DNA from: Volutella citrinella
Lineage: Eukaryota; Ascomycota; Sordariomycetes; Hypocreales; Nectriaceae
Direction of reading: 5' to 3'
DNA length: 64,000 nucleotides
NCBI GenBank assembly: GCA_034401135.1
Contig: JAWZSP010000001.1
Location: forward strand, 1,426,001 to 1,490,000
Made by a program: the position numbers and the translations under genes. A model generated the notes under the pieces. It saw only the letters and a program-made list of their open reading frames with translations. It had not been told where the DNA came from and searched no databases. Below are positions 1 to 11,561 of the stretch, in pieces. Numbering within the stretch: position 1 is the first letter of the stretch; every line of letters starts with the position of its first letter.

Positions 1-660
1 CTGCTCTTCGCCTTGGCCGTGCTGCGGCGGCGCGTCGGGGGGACTGAAATCCGTTCGTTCCTTGATGCCGCCGCCTTCAGGGACCGCAAGTACGTGGTGT
101 ACTGCGTGGCCATCGCTCTCGGCTTCATGGCTTTTTGGAGCCCCATCTTCTACCTGCAGTCGTTTGCCCTGTCGCATGGCCTCGAGGGGCAGTCGATAGC
201 CTTGAATCTCGTGGCTATCCTCAATGCAGCCTCGGTGCTGGGTCGTCTGCTACCGAGCATCGTGGCTGATCGCATCGGATCGGTCCAGACGCTGGCTATC
301 AGCATCGTCTGCTCAGCTGTCACGGTGTTTGGCTGGATCGGCACGAGGTCGGGCTGGGGGAACATCGTCTTCGCCATTGCCTATGGCTTCTTCTCCGGAG
401 GCATGGTGGCCCTGCCAGTCGTGGTACTGGCCAGCATCACAAAGGACATGAGCCGACTGGGGACAAGACTGGGCATGTCGTCCATATTGAACGGAGTGTG
501 CACACTCATCGGCGCGCCAATAGGAGGAATTCTTGTGGGTTCCACGGGGAACTACCTCGGGCTTCAGCTGTTTGCTGGAATCTCTCTTATGGTCTCGGCA
601 GCATTCTTACTTGTACTGAGACTTGACATCACAGGCCCGAAGCTACTTGCCAGGGCGTAA
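1..660 (+). CDS. MFS transporter, monocarboxylate-permease-like (5' truncated by window edge)
   Basis: Frame 1 is open from the first base to TAA at 658-660 and encodes the last 219 residues of a polytopic membrane protein. About six hydrophobic helices are visible, starting near YVVYCVAIALGFMAFW. The loop between the second and third visible helices reads GRLLPSIVADRIG, which resembles the conserved G-R-x-x-P-x-x-x-A-D-R loop of fungal MCT/SLC16-like major facilitator proteins. The fragment is therefore the C-terminal six-helix half. The substrate cannot be read from it; family members move monocarboxylates or related organic acids across the plasma membrane. The true start lies outside the window; the TTG at 13 is not a credible start. 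The next gene is encoded on the opposite strand and ends only 245 bp away, so the two converge. Confidence 0.85.
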   Translation: MLFALAVLRRRVGGTEIRSFLDAAAFRDRKYVVYCVAIALGFMAFWSPIFYLQSFALSHGLEGQSIALNLVAILNAASVLGRLLPSIVADRIGSVQTLAISIVCSAVTVFGWIGTRSGWGNIVFAIAYGFFSGGMVALPVVVLASITKDMSRLGTRLGMSSILNGVCTLIGAPIGGILVGSTGNYLGLQLFAGISLMVSAAFLLVLRLDITGPKLLARA

Positions 661-905
661 GATTGAAAACCGTTATACTGCAATGGTAACATATTAAAAA
701 GTGGAGTTGACACACCAACGGTGTGATATTTGCCATTGAGATATCGTCTATGTATCCAGTGCTATGCATTCTGCCCCCTCTTCGGGAGACAGGCTTTCTT
801 TTGTTCTTTCTTCGACCGCCTCTCGCTATTGGTCTTGCTTCCAACCCTGAGTAACTATCCAACCTCCCGGAACTCGCTATCCAAGTCCGACTCGTTGCGA
901 TCCAT

Positions 906-2418
906 TTATCGGTACTTGTCAAGGAACTCCTTGTGGAACTTGACGATGCTGCCAACCCACTCGGTGCCAGGGGCAAGGAAGGTGGTGCGGAAGTGGAGGG
1001 TGCCCTCCTTCTGGCCGAAGCCGGAACCGGGGACGACGCAGATACCGGTGGCCTCGAGCAGGCGCATGCAGTAGAACTCGTCGGGGGTGCGGCCCTCAGC
1101 GGCGGCGGCCTCGGCAGCGCCAGCGGGCAGGTTGATGGTGGGGAAGAGGTACATGGAACCCTGGGGCTCGGCGCACTCGACACCCTCCATCTCCCCAAAG
1201 GCCTTGTGCAGGGCATAGGCGCGCTCGCGCAGGCCGTTGAAGATGCCGTTGTACTCCTGGTCGTACAGCTCAAACGAGGGCTCGCCCTCCTTGGGGGGGT
1301 TCACCATGAGCTCGACGAGGCACTGGCCAATGACGGGCGAGCAGAGCATGATGGACACGAACTTGTAGATGTTGGCCTCGACCTCGGGGTCAAAGCCGAC
1401 AAGCTCAAAGTAGCCACCACGGTGACCGCACTCACCTACCATACCCTTAGAGATGGAGTGTAGGGAGGCGAGCTCAACGCCGTCGTAGGTGCCGGGGTTC
1501 TCCTGCTGCATCTTGCGGAGAACAGCCTTGAAGCTGTGGAACTTGCCAACGAAGACGTTGGTCTGGTAAACCTCGTCAGCCATGACGACCAGGTTCTCCT
1601 TGGCGGCGAAGTCGAGGACGGCGCGGATGTCCTCCTCGGGAAGGGAGGCGCCGGTGGGGTTGCCGGGGTTGATAATGACAATGCATCGAACGTCGACGCC
1701 GTCGGCCTTGGCTTTCTCATACGAGGAGCGAATGGTCTCGAGGTCGGTGCCCCAGTTCTTGGCCTCATCGAGGAGGTAGGGGACGCACTTGGCGTCGAGG
1801 ACCGAGAGGGTGGCCGTGTAGAGGGGGTACTGGGGGATGGGGATGAGGATGCCGGTGTTGGGAGTGGCGCAGATGACGTGGAGGAGAGTGTTCACGCCGG
1901 ACGAGGCACCAGCGGACAGGTAGATCTTGGAGGGGTCGGCGGGGAAGCCATCGCGCGCTGTAAGCCGGGGGGGCACATGTGGTTAGTCGAGGAAAGCAGG
2001 GGGGATCGATTCAGGGGAGCCACCAACCTTCGAGGAACTTGGCGACGCTGTCGCGGATAGCGGGGACACCAGTAGAGGCGCTGTAGGCACCAACGGAGCC
2101 AACCTTCTCAAGGAGGTGCTTGGCGCGGGCAACGACGTCGGTCTTGTAGCCGAGCTGGTTGACGAGAACGTCCTCGTTCTGCAGAAGCTGGGGGTTCTCC
2201 AGCAGGCTGAGAACCTGGCGGAAGAAGGTGATGGGCTTCTGGTCGAGCTGCTGGGGGTTGCCGATGTTGGCCGAGATGACCTGGGAGAAGGGCAGGTCGG
2301 CAGTGTCGCCCTTTGCGATCTTGGCGCGGTACTCCTCGGACTTGACAGCAAGCTCACCGCGAACGGCGTACTTGGCAGCAACAACGTGCTGGTTGATGTT
2401 GTCGGCGGTCAATCTCAT
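906..2418 (-). CDS. ALT1: Alanine aminotransferase (glutamate-pyruvate transaminase)
   Basis: A PLP enzyme interconverting alanine plus 2-oxoglutarate with pyruvate plus glutamate. There are two exons on the minus strand: 2418..2028 and 1957..906. The intron has donor GTTGGT and acceptor TTACAG, and the join reads KFLE-A-RDGFP; the product is 480 aa. Family signatures include the N-terminal NIGNPQQLDQKPITFFRQV, INPGNPTGASLP, the ADEVYQ aspartate that contacts the PLP ring nitrogen, and SISKGMVGECGHRGGY, where the lysine at about residue 301 should form the Schiff base. The start was set at the first in-frame AUG (2416-2418), giving MRLTADNINQ. The frame stays open upstream to about 2589 with a basic, acid-free stretch resembling a mitochondrial presequence but containing no AUG, so an organellar form is possible. 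Confidence 0.95.
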
Positions 2419-5400
2419 GTTGGCGGTGGTGGAGGAGAAGGAAGAGGTTTGCTGTCGCAAAAAGTTACTGCGATGGTGGGGGTGATGGGCGACGCGAGAA
2501 TTCTTTGGCGGGGTAGCCGGGAATAAAAGGCGTCGCGGGGTAGAAGCTGTGGTAGCGCCTGTGGTCGAACGAGTTAGCAACAAAATCACCCAACTCGGTG
2601 AGCGTGCAAATTAAACGACCGAACTCGGACCACCCCGGGGGGAATGCGGTGAGCAGGGAGTCCGGGGGAAGGGCATTGGGGGGTGACGGGAGGTGGCTCG
2701 GTGAGGCCATGGCCAGTTATCACTCATGTGCGGGTGAACCATGAGATAGATACGTGGTGATGCGACACGCGTGTATGTGTCGTCGCAACGGGCAGCGAGG
2801 GACGACGCCAACACCAGTAGCCACAATAGCAACAGAGGGTGTGCATATACGGGGAAAGACGGAGACTTGCCGCGAGAATTCGGGTTATCAACCAGCGGAG
2901 CAAGAAGCAACGACACAAGAGGCTGAGAGGAGGGGAGAGTAGGATGAGGGAAATCCAAGCGGGAGGGAAGAGGAAGACAAAGGTTTATATGGGATGGGCC
3001 CCGGGCAACGACGGCCAGCCGCACAACGGAGACGGGCAGGGCGTGACAACGAGGACTTCCTCTAGATGCATGTTGCTAGGCGTGTTAGTGAGGTGGTGGG
3101 AACCAAAGGGTTAGTCAAGCTTCCCGGGGCGGATGGGACCCGGTGGGCTGCAGTGGTGCTAGACAGGTGAAATCAGCGCATTCGCACCATGACCACCTGA
3201 CGCCTTGTGTTGTGTGGTTGTGCCAGCAGGGTCCCCTTCCAAAGACATGTGTCATGGCCGATGGTCAACATCGTCTCAGCGGCCCCAGACGACGCCGATG
3301 GACCCTGGGGAAGGCCTGATGCTGCCCGCGCGGGAGGACCATGAAGCGAGATATCATGGATCATGGAGTTTGACGGCCAGGGGGGGTAGGGTGCGGCGGG
3401 AGGGGGGTGTGGGTTCACATGAGCGTGGGATGATGGGGATGGGATGAGCAGTTTGCCTGGGGGGGAAACAGAGTGGAAAAAGAGCTTCACGCCCCCAGGA
3501 GGGGTTGCAGGCCTGGACAGGAGCAGAGATACATAAAAGGCAGCTCGCCGGGGCATGTGTGTCCCTGTGTGGATGTGGATGTGGATGGGTGCGGTGAATA
3601 TCATCATCATGGCATGAACGGCATGGGATGGGTGTATGGGATGGGATGTGATGCACCAATGTCTAGACACATGAGCCGCGCCGTCCATCCATCCAAGACC
3701 CCGTCCCGGACCCGGGCGGCCGGCATGGAGATCGACGACACGGCGATGGGCTCAAAGTGCACCAGCCGCCGTCACACAGCTAGTCTTGCCGCCGTGGGAG
3801 GCCTAGCGAGGATGTAACAGGCAGGCGGGGTGCCAGCGGGTGGGTATCAAGCGCCGCAGCACAGGAAGCTTGGTCCCTTCAAGAACGGAGCTGCCCGATG
3901 ACGATCCCATATGCGAGACTGCAAAGGATGCGGTGGCGGCGGGCAGGGAGCGAGTGCTACTGGAGAATGAGTGTGGCCCGGCACTGCAAAGAACCTGCAA
4001 CATCGTTCAACGACACGGGTTCTGGGTGGGACTGCAATTGTTGCATCGCAGCTTCAAGCGTGCGGCACTGCCCTATGACCGCGCCGTCGGCTTCCCCCGG
4101 AGTTTCGTGCTAGGGGTGAAAAGAGCCCCAAACGGCCACGGCCATAAACTCGGTTTCCTCCGGAGCTCGGGGGGAAGAGCCGACGGCCAGGGCGCGTCTT
4201 CGGCGTCTTGCCGTGCCTCTTGTGGTGAGTCGAATCGGGGTGGCTCCGGGTCGACTTGGCCCCAGCTCCATCGCTCCCGCCAGTTCAACCAACACCAACG
4301 GTGGAGGTCGCGGCTGAAGGGAAAGGAATGGAAGCCAACATTGGTAAAACGGGCCCTGCAGCTATGCAGGCAGAGCAGATGCGCGTGGTGCGGTGCAGGA
4401 AAAGGAAAAGGAAAGGGTCGGGAAATCTAGTGATATGCAGCAGGGGCAATAAGAGATCCAATCGTGGGACCAAGGCAAGATCGCGGGCCTGGCACCTGCC
4501 TCGCCATGGCTCACCAGGGACCGGCCCGGGACTGTGCCACGGACGGCCTGCGGCGGTTGGAGCGTCCGAGGGGGCTACTAGCAGTAAGGTAGAACGAGGA
4601 GCGCGTGGAGCCAGGGACCGGCATCCCAAAGCGACGGCACACCCGCGACTCGCGAGTATGAAAGAAACAACGGCCGATTGGAGTATCAAACTCCTCCAGA
4701 CCATACACACGTACCTATGCCTGTGGCCGTTGCGCCCACGCCTGCACCACCAGTGGGGCGCCACTGACTTGTCCATCTCCGGCCCATGTGCGCCCGCACC
4801 GGCATCGAGACCGATGCGGCCAATGCCATCGACATTGGTGCTGCTGTTGGTTTCCGCATCGCCAGCCTTGCCATTGTGATCGAGGAGGCCGAAGGGAGGG
4901 GAGGGCGTTTGCGCTTGGGGCAGAGCCTGCCGTGTGGGGGGAATACGCAACGGGTGATGCGGGGGGTGGAGGGAAAGGCGGAATTTTGAGTAGTACGTAG
5001 TAACAGTAACAGGATCGGGATATCAGCAGAGAATTGGGGAGGCGATAGGCGGCTGAGGAATATAAAACAATCCCGCCCCAGGCCAACGCCTCGTGGACCA
5101 GTATCTAATCCCTGGCGTGGGAGTGGCCGATAAACGGAGCAGGGAGTCCCCCAAAGCTCAGCAACGGCGTTGGCGTTGTGGTAGTAATGAGACCTCGTGC
5201 GCGGATCAAGGCTGTCGGACGGGTTGCCGCTCCACAAGTTGGCGGGGATGGTTGAAATTGGGGGTGCCGGGTTGAGGAGTTGAGGAGGGGGACGGGACGG
5301 GACGGGAGGAAGGAGTCAGCTAGAAAAAGGGAGGGCGGCCTGTTGCTAGAGTGTCTGACGCCAAAAACTCGCACAGCATACAATTGCCTCTGATACAACT

Positions 5401-6263
5401 CTGTATTTACACGGCTGATCTCTCTCTCATCGAGACTCAGACGAGGTCGGAATGTGCCACAGATAATAATGACAATGGCAATGATAATGGCAATGACAAC
5501 GACAACGGTGCGGCAACGGAGATGAGCCGCCGCGAGAGGGGAGGCGGATGCGGCAGCTATGCCAAATTTATACAATGATTCAAGGAATACAGCACGGAGT
5601 ACATGAGCAGGGATCGGGATTGCTCACGATGCTAGCAGGCGGGAGTCTCTGCTAGCACGACGCAGGGCGATCAGGCGGTGACTCTGGTGAGAAACACGCT
5701 GCCAGTGATAGGCCGGCGGCTGAGTGGGAATGGGCTGAGGAATAGCCTGGCTCTGGCCCACGTATTCAATGATTGAGGCGGCCACTCGATGATATTGGAT
5801 AAAGATTCACCTTGAATTGTGCTACTCATGAACACCGCTTTCGTCTGCCCTTCTAGGCACAAGACATGCACGTCCGGCACTGGCCGGGACTCGTAATTTC
5901 TTTTTGCGCAGTCCTCGTGCCATGCGAGCCTTGACCGACATTGATAGGTGCCGTATCTCACCTGCACCCAGCCAAACCACCCGCTAATGCTCTCTTGCAT
6001 CCCCCGCTAATCTGGCTAATCTGCCCGCACCCATTGGCCAACCAGAAGCCACCCCGTTTTCCCTCGGTGAGCTCGGACCACTTGCCTCAAGGTGAGCTGG
6101 ACGGCACAACGGTCTGCGCGGCCACACCGGGTGCTTGGTCGGAGCTACGTTCTCCCGGGTTTCCAGAACCATTGGCTGAGGCTGTAAAATTCCACTACCA
6201 CAAGCTGTCTGTCTATACGTCCTGCAAGCCGCCAACCGGGATATACATCTAGCTACGCCCACC
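2419..6263. other. 3.8 kb intergenic region between divergent genes, no convincing gene
   Basis: This region lies upstream of both alanine aminotransferase (-) and the mitoribosomal gene (+). Every ORF is short, unlike known proteins and without coherent splice sites. Visible elements are simple repeats (a GGATGT/TGGATG hexamer run near 3570, GACGG pentamers at about 5285-5310, and an AATGGC/AATGAC hexamer run at about 5462-5510), a minus-strand TATA-like ATATAAA near 2985 and a plus-strand TATAAAA near 5059. It could hold long leaders or noncoding transcripts. Confidence 0.5.
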
Positions 6264-6589
6264 ATGGCCAAGAAAGGTACTCATGGGACCTACCTCGAGC
6301 TCATCATGCGACAAAGGATCAATTGCTAACCGAGTCCGTCCTCCGCAGCCAAGTCACGTCTGGTGCACGTCCGCCTGATCTCCATGGCCATGACCGGCTT
6401 CTTCTACACCTTCACGCGCCCGCGAACCTCCCCGATGATGAGCATGATGAAATACGATCCTATCGGTACGAACCCGGTCTCCTTCCGTCGACCCCATCGG
6501 TCGCACCACGCATTGCCGTTACTAACTCATGCGCCGATGCTCTAGTCCGCAAGAAGGTCCTGTTCCTCGAATCTAAAAAGAAGAAATGA
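6264..6589 (+). CDS. MRPL39: Mitochondrial large-subunit ribosomal protein bL33m
   Basis: A 57-residue L33-family protein of the mitochondrial ribosome. Three small exons were assembled by eye: 6264-6276 (13 nt, encoding MAKK and one base), 6349-6465 and 6546-6589. Intron 1 (GTACTC...CTCCGCAG) has a branch-point-like TGCTAAC at 6324-6330; intron 2 (GTACGA...CTCTAG) has ACTAAC at 6521-6526. The product begins [18 protein letters not shown], continues through [11 protein letters not shown] and ends [14 protein letters not shown], the familiar bL33 layout with its short length and basic tail. Naive ORF callers miss it because no single frame carries more than about 40 genuine residues. No separate targeting presequence is visible, which is usual for fungal bL33m. 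Confidence 0.93.
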
Positions 6590-7007
6590 TGCGCCAACCT
6601 AGTGCAACTGCAATCGGGTCTCCGGTTTACCAAGAAGGAGACGAAGACGAATATTTGAAAACTAGCAATGCAACTCGGACATTGCTTCCTTGCTGGGCGA
6701 AGACCTTTGTAACACTACGGATCAGCATTGCTGGGAGTTTTTCGCCTTGGAACGGCATTGTTCCACTTCCCCCGGCTGGGTACTTGTATAATAGAAGCAA
6801 TGGCGCTCAAGAAATCAATTAAATCAGTACAACTACCAAGAGGAGCAAAGCCTGACCGGCATAGCTAAATGTGAAGCACATTCCTGCGCCTCAAAGCAAG
6901 TCGAATCTCATCACCTCCAAACACTTTCCATGACATGACCGGATTGACATTCACCCGAACCTCATAGAACCTTGTCATATCCCACAACTCCTTTAACAAT
7001 GGCCTCC
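6590..7007. other. Convergent 3' spacer
   Basis: A 418 bp AT-richer stretch between the stop codons of two convergent genes. It should hold both 3' UTRs; TATAATAGAAG near 6788 and GAAATCAATTAAAT near 6815 are plausible 3'-end material. No ORF, RNA gene or repeat is visible. Confidence 0.5.
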
Positions 7008-10000
7008 CTAGTTTAAATTTTGTGTGCTGCTCCGCGTCACTCGCGGCTGGCCTCTCGCGGCGCTTGGCCGGCCAACGCGCCGTCTCGATTCCCGCAAGCT
7101 CCCCTCTTGCCTTACCCGTTTCGCCGCAGGCGACAAGCTGCTTTCAGGGGCCGGTTCTTCTGGGTTCTGGGAATGGTCAACGTCTGTAATCTGTATGCTC
7201 TTCTCAAACTCTGCAACCGTCAGAAAGCCTGGGTCCCTGGCGGCCTTCCCGGGCACCAGACTGCTTCTTATCTGTTCAATCATTCTTGGATTGCTTCCCA
7301 ATTCTGTCGCATTGGCTTTCCCAGAAACTGGGCGGTTGTATTGGGTATGATGGGCTTGTCTCTTCGCTGGCTGGGCTGTCTCAACAGTTGGACCGAGCCT
7401 GAGAATCGAGCGTGGGGCAGCTGTGTCTCGGCGCCGTCGTTGCTCTTGCCCAATGGAAGGGGGAGGCGACGGCGACTCCGCGTTGAGTTCAGGGCTGTTG
7501 ACTACTACCTTACGGTGCAGTATATCTTCCCGATCGAGCGCTGCGATAGGATGATACAAGTCCATGGGAGCACCCTCTTGGCTTGAATTCAGCTCCTCCA
7601 GTCTTCCCTGAGTTGCCGAATGCGGCTCCAAAGATGGCCAAACGTCCCTTTCCTCCATCTCTGAAGCGATTGGCTCAACGCTACCGTGTAGTTGCTGGCC
7701 GATCCAGAGTTTCTCTTTCGTCAGATATTCCGCGGTCGAGCAAATCATGTTACTGAATCGAACAAGCTCACTCAGTTGATCCTCCACGCTCTCTACCCGT
7801 GGAACCCGATTCGTCATTGACCCCAGCTCACCTCTCAGCGTGTCGATCGTCTCAATATCCTTGAGCCATCGTTCACGGAGTTCATTGGAAGCATTTGCTC
7901 CCTGTTCGAGCTCTGCGACCTTTTGTTTGAGCTCATCAGTCGTAGTTTCCTCCGCAGTTAATGGTTTGTTGGTTCCCAGACTTCCTTGTTGTTGGATGAT
8001 AGTGACTAGTTCGTCTTTCATTCCTTGCAGTCGTGCTTCTATTGCATTCTGAGCTGCGTCAGAGTGCTCCAAGTCCTTCTCTGCCCTCACCCTTTGAGCT
8101 GAAAAGCCCACATCTAGAGTGTGCTGGATTGACTGAACTGTTTGCTGAAGGCTGATCTTGGCATCTTCATCGCCTTCTTGGATGATGGATTTTATCTCAT
8201 CAATTTTCTGCTGGTAATCTGCAACCAGAGCCAAAAGGCTTTGCTCCTGTTCCTCGACCACGGATTTTCGTTCATGAAGCTGTTGAGAAATATGCTCGCA
8301 AACCCTCGCCTCAGACTCACCCTGTACCTGCGATTGAAGCTCGATCCAGTCCGCAAGGTGGCGGTTCGTATCCTGACAAGCAGTTGCTGAAGATTTCGCT
8401 TCGGCTTCGAGTTGGCCCAGGCGTTCAAGAATTTCTTTCTGACGGATATCATCCCTCTGCCGGTTGCGAGACTGGTCGTCAACCTCGTTGTGCAGCTGAA
8501 CTTGAAGATCCTTCAGGCTCTTTCTCGTGTTTGTCATGAAACTGTTGGCCGACTCTTTCATTTGTTCCTGGCTCCACAAAACGGCTAGAAGCGCTGGGAG
8601 AATTCTAAGACAGCGTTAGGGAGATGAATAGTACCAATCGATAGGTGCAGACCTTGAAATCAGCTTCTTTTCCACAGTCTCCATCAACTTTTCAGTGTTT
8701 TGGGCGTCCGAGCTGCTAATATTCATGGATTGAAGATACTCCATAATACCGTCCAGTCTGGTTTCTTAGCGGTTGCCTTCCTGATCCTGAGAGGAGCAGA
8801 ACCTACCTGGAGGATAGTCGATCTTCGATCTCGTCCTGTCTCTGAATTTGCAAAACTTGTCCACTCTGACGCTCGTTCAAGGCTTCAAGAGCCGATCTCA
8901 CTTGGTCAACCATAGCACAAACTTCCTCCTGCCCCAATACCTGCCTCTGAAGCTCAGAAGCAATATCCTTCTCGCTGATCAATTGGGCACATTTCTGTTT
9001 CAGCTTTCCTTCCAACTCAGAAATGGTCAAATCCTCTAGCATGGAATGTTAGCAAATAGAGCACAACAAAGTCCAAGGCAGAGCGCGTACTTTGCTTTGC
9101 CTCCTCCAGACAGCTGTGTCGGAACTCCTCAAAACACTTTCTGATGTCTTCTCGCTTTTTGCGGCTCGTCTCTAAGGCCTTTTGGATCTCGTCGGAGCTT
9201 GTCAATCGACTTGCCCTCTCAGCCTCAGCTGCATTCATGCAATCGTTGTACAAGTTCTGGGATCTTTTGTACAGGTCTTGTTGCTCTTCAATCGCTTCGT
9301 TCAATTTTGCCTTGTACGTGTGGCACTTTTCCTTATGCACAACTGCGACTTTGTTGGATTTATCAAGCTCGATCTGTAAGGCTTCGACCTCTTCCTTCAA
9401 CTCTCCATTCTGGGCTTTCAGTTCAGTCTGCTTTTCCACAGCGCTCTTGTAGCGACTCTCGGCTTGCTGAACTTGACGCTCCCTTTCCTCTAAAAGCGCG
9501 GCGGACTCGCTCAATCTTTCTCGTTGTTTGCCTAGGTCGCATTGAAGTAACTGGATAGCTTGGTTTGCGTCGTTTCTTTCATCTTCAGAAATCCTGAGGC
9601 ATTCATTCCAGTATTGAGCAACATTGTGCATCGCCTGCTGTCGGCGATCTGGATCTGTCCGAATTAGAGGCTTATGAATAGTCGTTCTTTTCTTGGAGAC
9701 GTTGCTGGCCCTCGAATGGGAGCGACAGTGGCCGATTTTTACCGCATCATCACGAGGCGAGTGTCCAAACGGCCTATTCACCACAATCCTTTGTTCATTA
9801 CGGCCGCCTCGTCGTCGTGACTGAGGTGTTCGGGATACTGGCATCTCCAGATCTCCGCACACACTCCCAGGAGAGACCCTGGCTTTGTTGAGAGATGCTT
9901 GCGCGCCATATACTGGCAGCTTCAGCTCCTCGTACGGAAATTCTTCAACCAACTAGTCAGCTGCTGCCCAGACTCAAAATAGGTAACTTACTCTGAGGTC

Positions 10001-10724
10001 CTGGCATGGCTTCTGGGGGATTTCTCGACTTGGGATTCTTCAGTACACTGCTGTTTGACAGGTGGCTCTCTTTGGTACTACGCGGCGACGACTTGGACTC
10101 ATAAGAAGATGTCGTTTTTAGCACTTGCGGTTCGTCAACGGGTTGCGGGCGCTGCATCTCCAACAAATCGACATTGGGAGAGATCGAAGCAAACTTGGAA
10201 CCAGCAGAACTGTCAGTGAGAATGCTTGAGTGAAGTTCTGGTTCCTGCATCACTGTGTTCTCGCCGGGGGTCTCCCTGTCCTTGGATGAGCTTTGGGAAG
10301 GAAGTCCAAGCTCGGGCAAATCGAGTGGCGTCATATGATGGAGGGCGTGGAAGAAATTGCTCCCTCTCGCTGGACTTTGGGGTGTAGCCGAAGGTGGTGG
10401 TGTTTCTCGCTGGAGTGCGTCAAGATATTTGGGAGGTTGAGCACTGTGTTGGGAAGGCTTTCGACAAAACTGCCCAGGCCGCGGCGGTTCCTTGACCGAC
10501 CAGCTGAAGCCATGGGACAAGTCTGACTCTGACAACTCCCTTGGTACTGGGGATAGCTTCTTCACTGGTACTTCCACACGGGTGGCCGCATCGGTTTGTC
10601 GCATTTTTGGCAACATGGAGAAAAACTTGGACTTGACAACGCCCCGGCCAATGCTTCCTTGGCCCTCTTCATCAACGCTCTGAGGCTGTCCTGACTCAAA
10701 GGCAGAGTTTTTAGACGCCTTCAT
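7008..10724 (-). CDS. Large coiled-coil protein of unknown function, nuclear candidate
   Basis: Five minus-strand exons join into 1171 codons: 10724..9992, 9942..9091, 9035..8807, 8757..8653 and 8604..7008. The introns are 48-55 nt with donors GTAAGT, GTACGC, GTAGGT and GTCTGC. The N-terminal third (about 1-345) is Ser/Pro/Gln-rich and predicted disordered. Residues about 350-930 are heptad-rich coiled coil dense in E, K, Q, R and L. The C-terminal part is again low-complexity and ends in a very basic tail (about 1133-1171) containing RRRVGRPSAARG, an AT-hook-like GRP core. I recognise no named family. Layout (disordered head, long coil, basic DNA-binding-like tail) is shared by synaptonemal-complex transverse filament, spindle-pole and kinetochore proteins, so homology search is needed. 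The frame extends upstream to 10979 but without a better start. Confidence 0.8.
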
Positions 10725-11095
10725 GCTTGAGACAGTGGAGATGGTGTTGTAGAAACGGGTAGACAGACAGTGCTCCGAGTGGTGACGACAGACTACGAAG
10801 TGGATAGTAGGTTTCACAAGAGCCAAGATCTGAAGTGAACGGGCGGGTAGATTTGACTTCCTGGGATAAAATGCTACAGAAGATCGCGGTTTCCAATGTT
10901 TCGCGGGACCCGATCGGGAAAGAGCAGAGACTTGGACGAGTCTCCAAACAAGGAAAGAGCTAGGCAGTTGAGACACCAAGAAGGACCACCCCGTGACAAT
11001 GTCCGTGGAAAGTCGCTACTGGGAAGGAGCACCACCATCCATGTGGGCAAATGGTACCTGAATGGCCATGCCTATCATTTCATGAGCTTGAATAA

Positions 11096-11281
11096 TTAGA
11101 ACCGCGCATCGTAAATGGGTTCGAGTTCCGCTGGTTTCGCATGTTCCTGTTCAAAGCCCTTTGCGGCGTAACAGATGGCCAGTCCCGACGGAAGGACTGT
11201 AAGTGCGCATACCAGCCACCTCGCTTCCGTGTACGTTACTCTGGGACGACTTTGCGGATGCAACATGCCAGCTCGAGGCAT
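11096..11281 (-). CDS. Possible 61-residue small membrane protein
   Basis: An AUG at 11279-11281 opens a 61-codon ORF ending in TAA at 11096-11098. Residues about 24-44 form one hydrophobic segment (RWLVCALTVLPSGLAICYAA), followed by a hydrophilic tail ending EPIYDARF. The composition is more protein-like than most small ORFs here. However, no family is recognised, the upstream context is not a clear leader, and the ORF lies in a promoter-type region. It may be the last exon of a spliced gene or a chance ORF. Confidence 0.22.
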   Translation of the reverse strand: MPRAGMLHPQSRPRVTYTEARWLVCALTVLPSGLAICYAAKGFEQEHAKPAELEPIYDARF

Positions 11282-11561
11282 CGCATATCTCAACGCAATG
11301 ACAAATCTATGGTATGAGAGTGGTGTGGCTGTCTAATGGAAAGAACAATATTTGGGCTATGGGATGTGTGATACAGAACCTGCCTGCATAAGGGTGACAG
11401 GCGGAAGAGGAGCTGGCATCACTACGCCAAGAGAGGAGAGTTCTTCCGACAAAGAGCAGATCTGTCCGTGATAGTGTGCAGCTTGATACGAAAATATCAC
11501 ATCGGTCACCAGGCAAGGAAGTGGAGTCCTGTGACATCGCTCAACTCGGCACACACGTTGA

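Noticed and set aside
933..1463. 176-aa plus-strand ORF antisense to alanine aminotransferase
   Set aside because: Shadow of the conserved exon.
3840..4430. 196-aa plus-strand ORF in the long spacer
   Set aside because: Long for a chance ORF, but no recognisable domain and overlapping ORFs of similar length occur in other frames.
5105..5575. 156-aa minus-strand ORF with a very hydrophobic VVVVIAIIIAIVIIICG run
   Set aside because: The hydrophobic run is the translation of an AATGRC-type hexanucleotide repeat; the remainder is not protein-like.
5671..6000. 109-aa minus-strand ORF upstream of bL33m
   Set aside because: Starts with AUG but shows no family features and could equally be leader or promoter sequence; no support beyond length.
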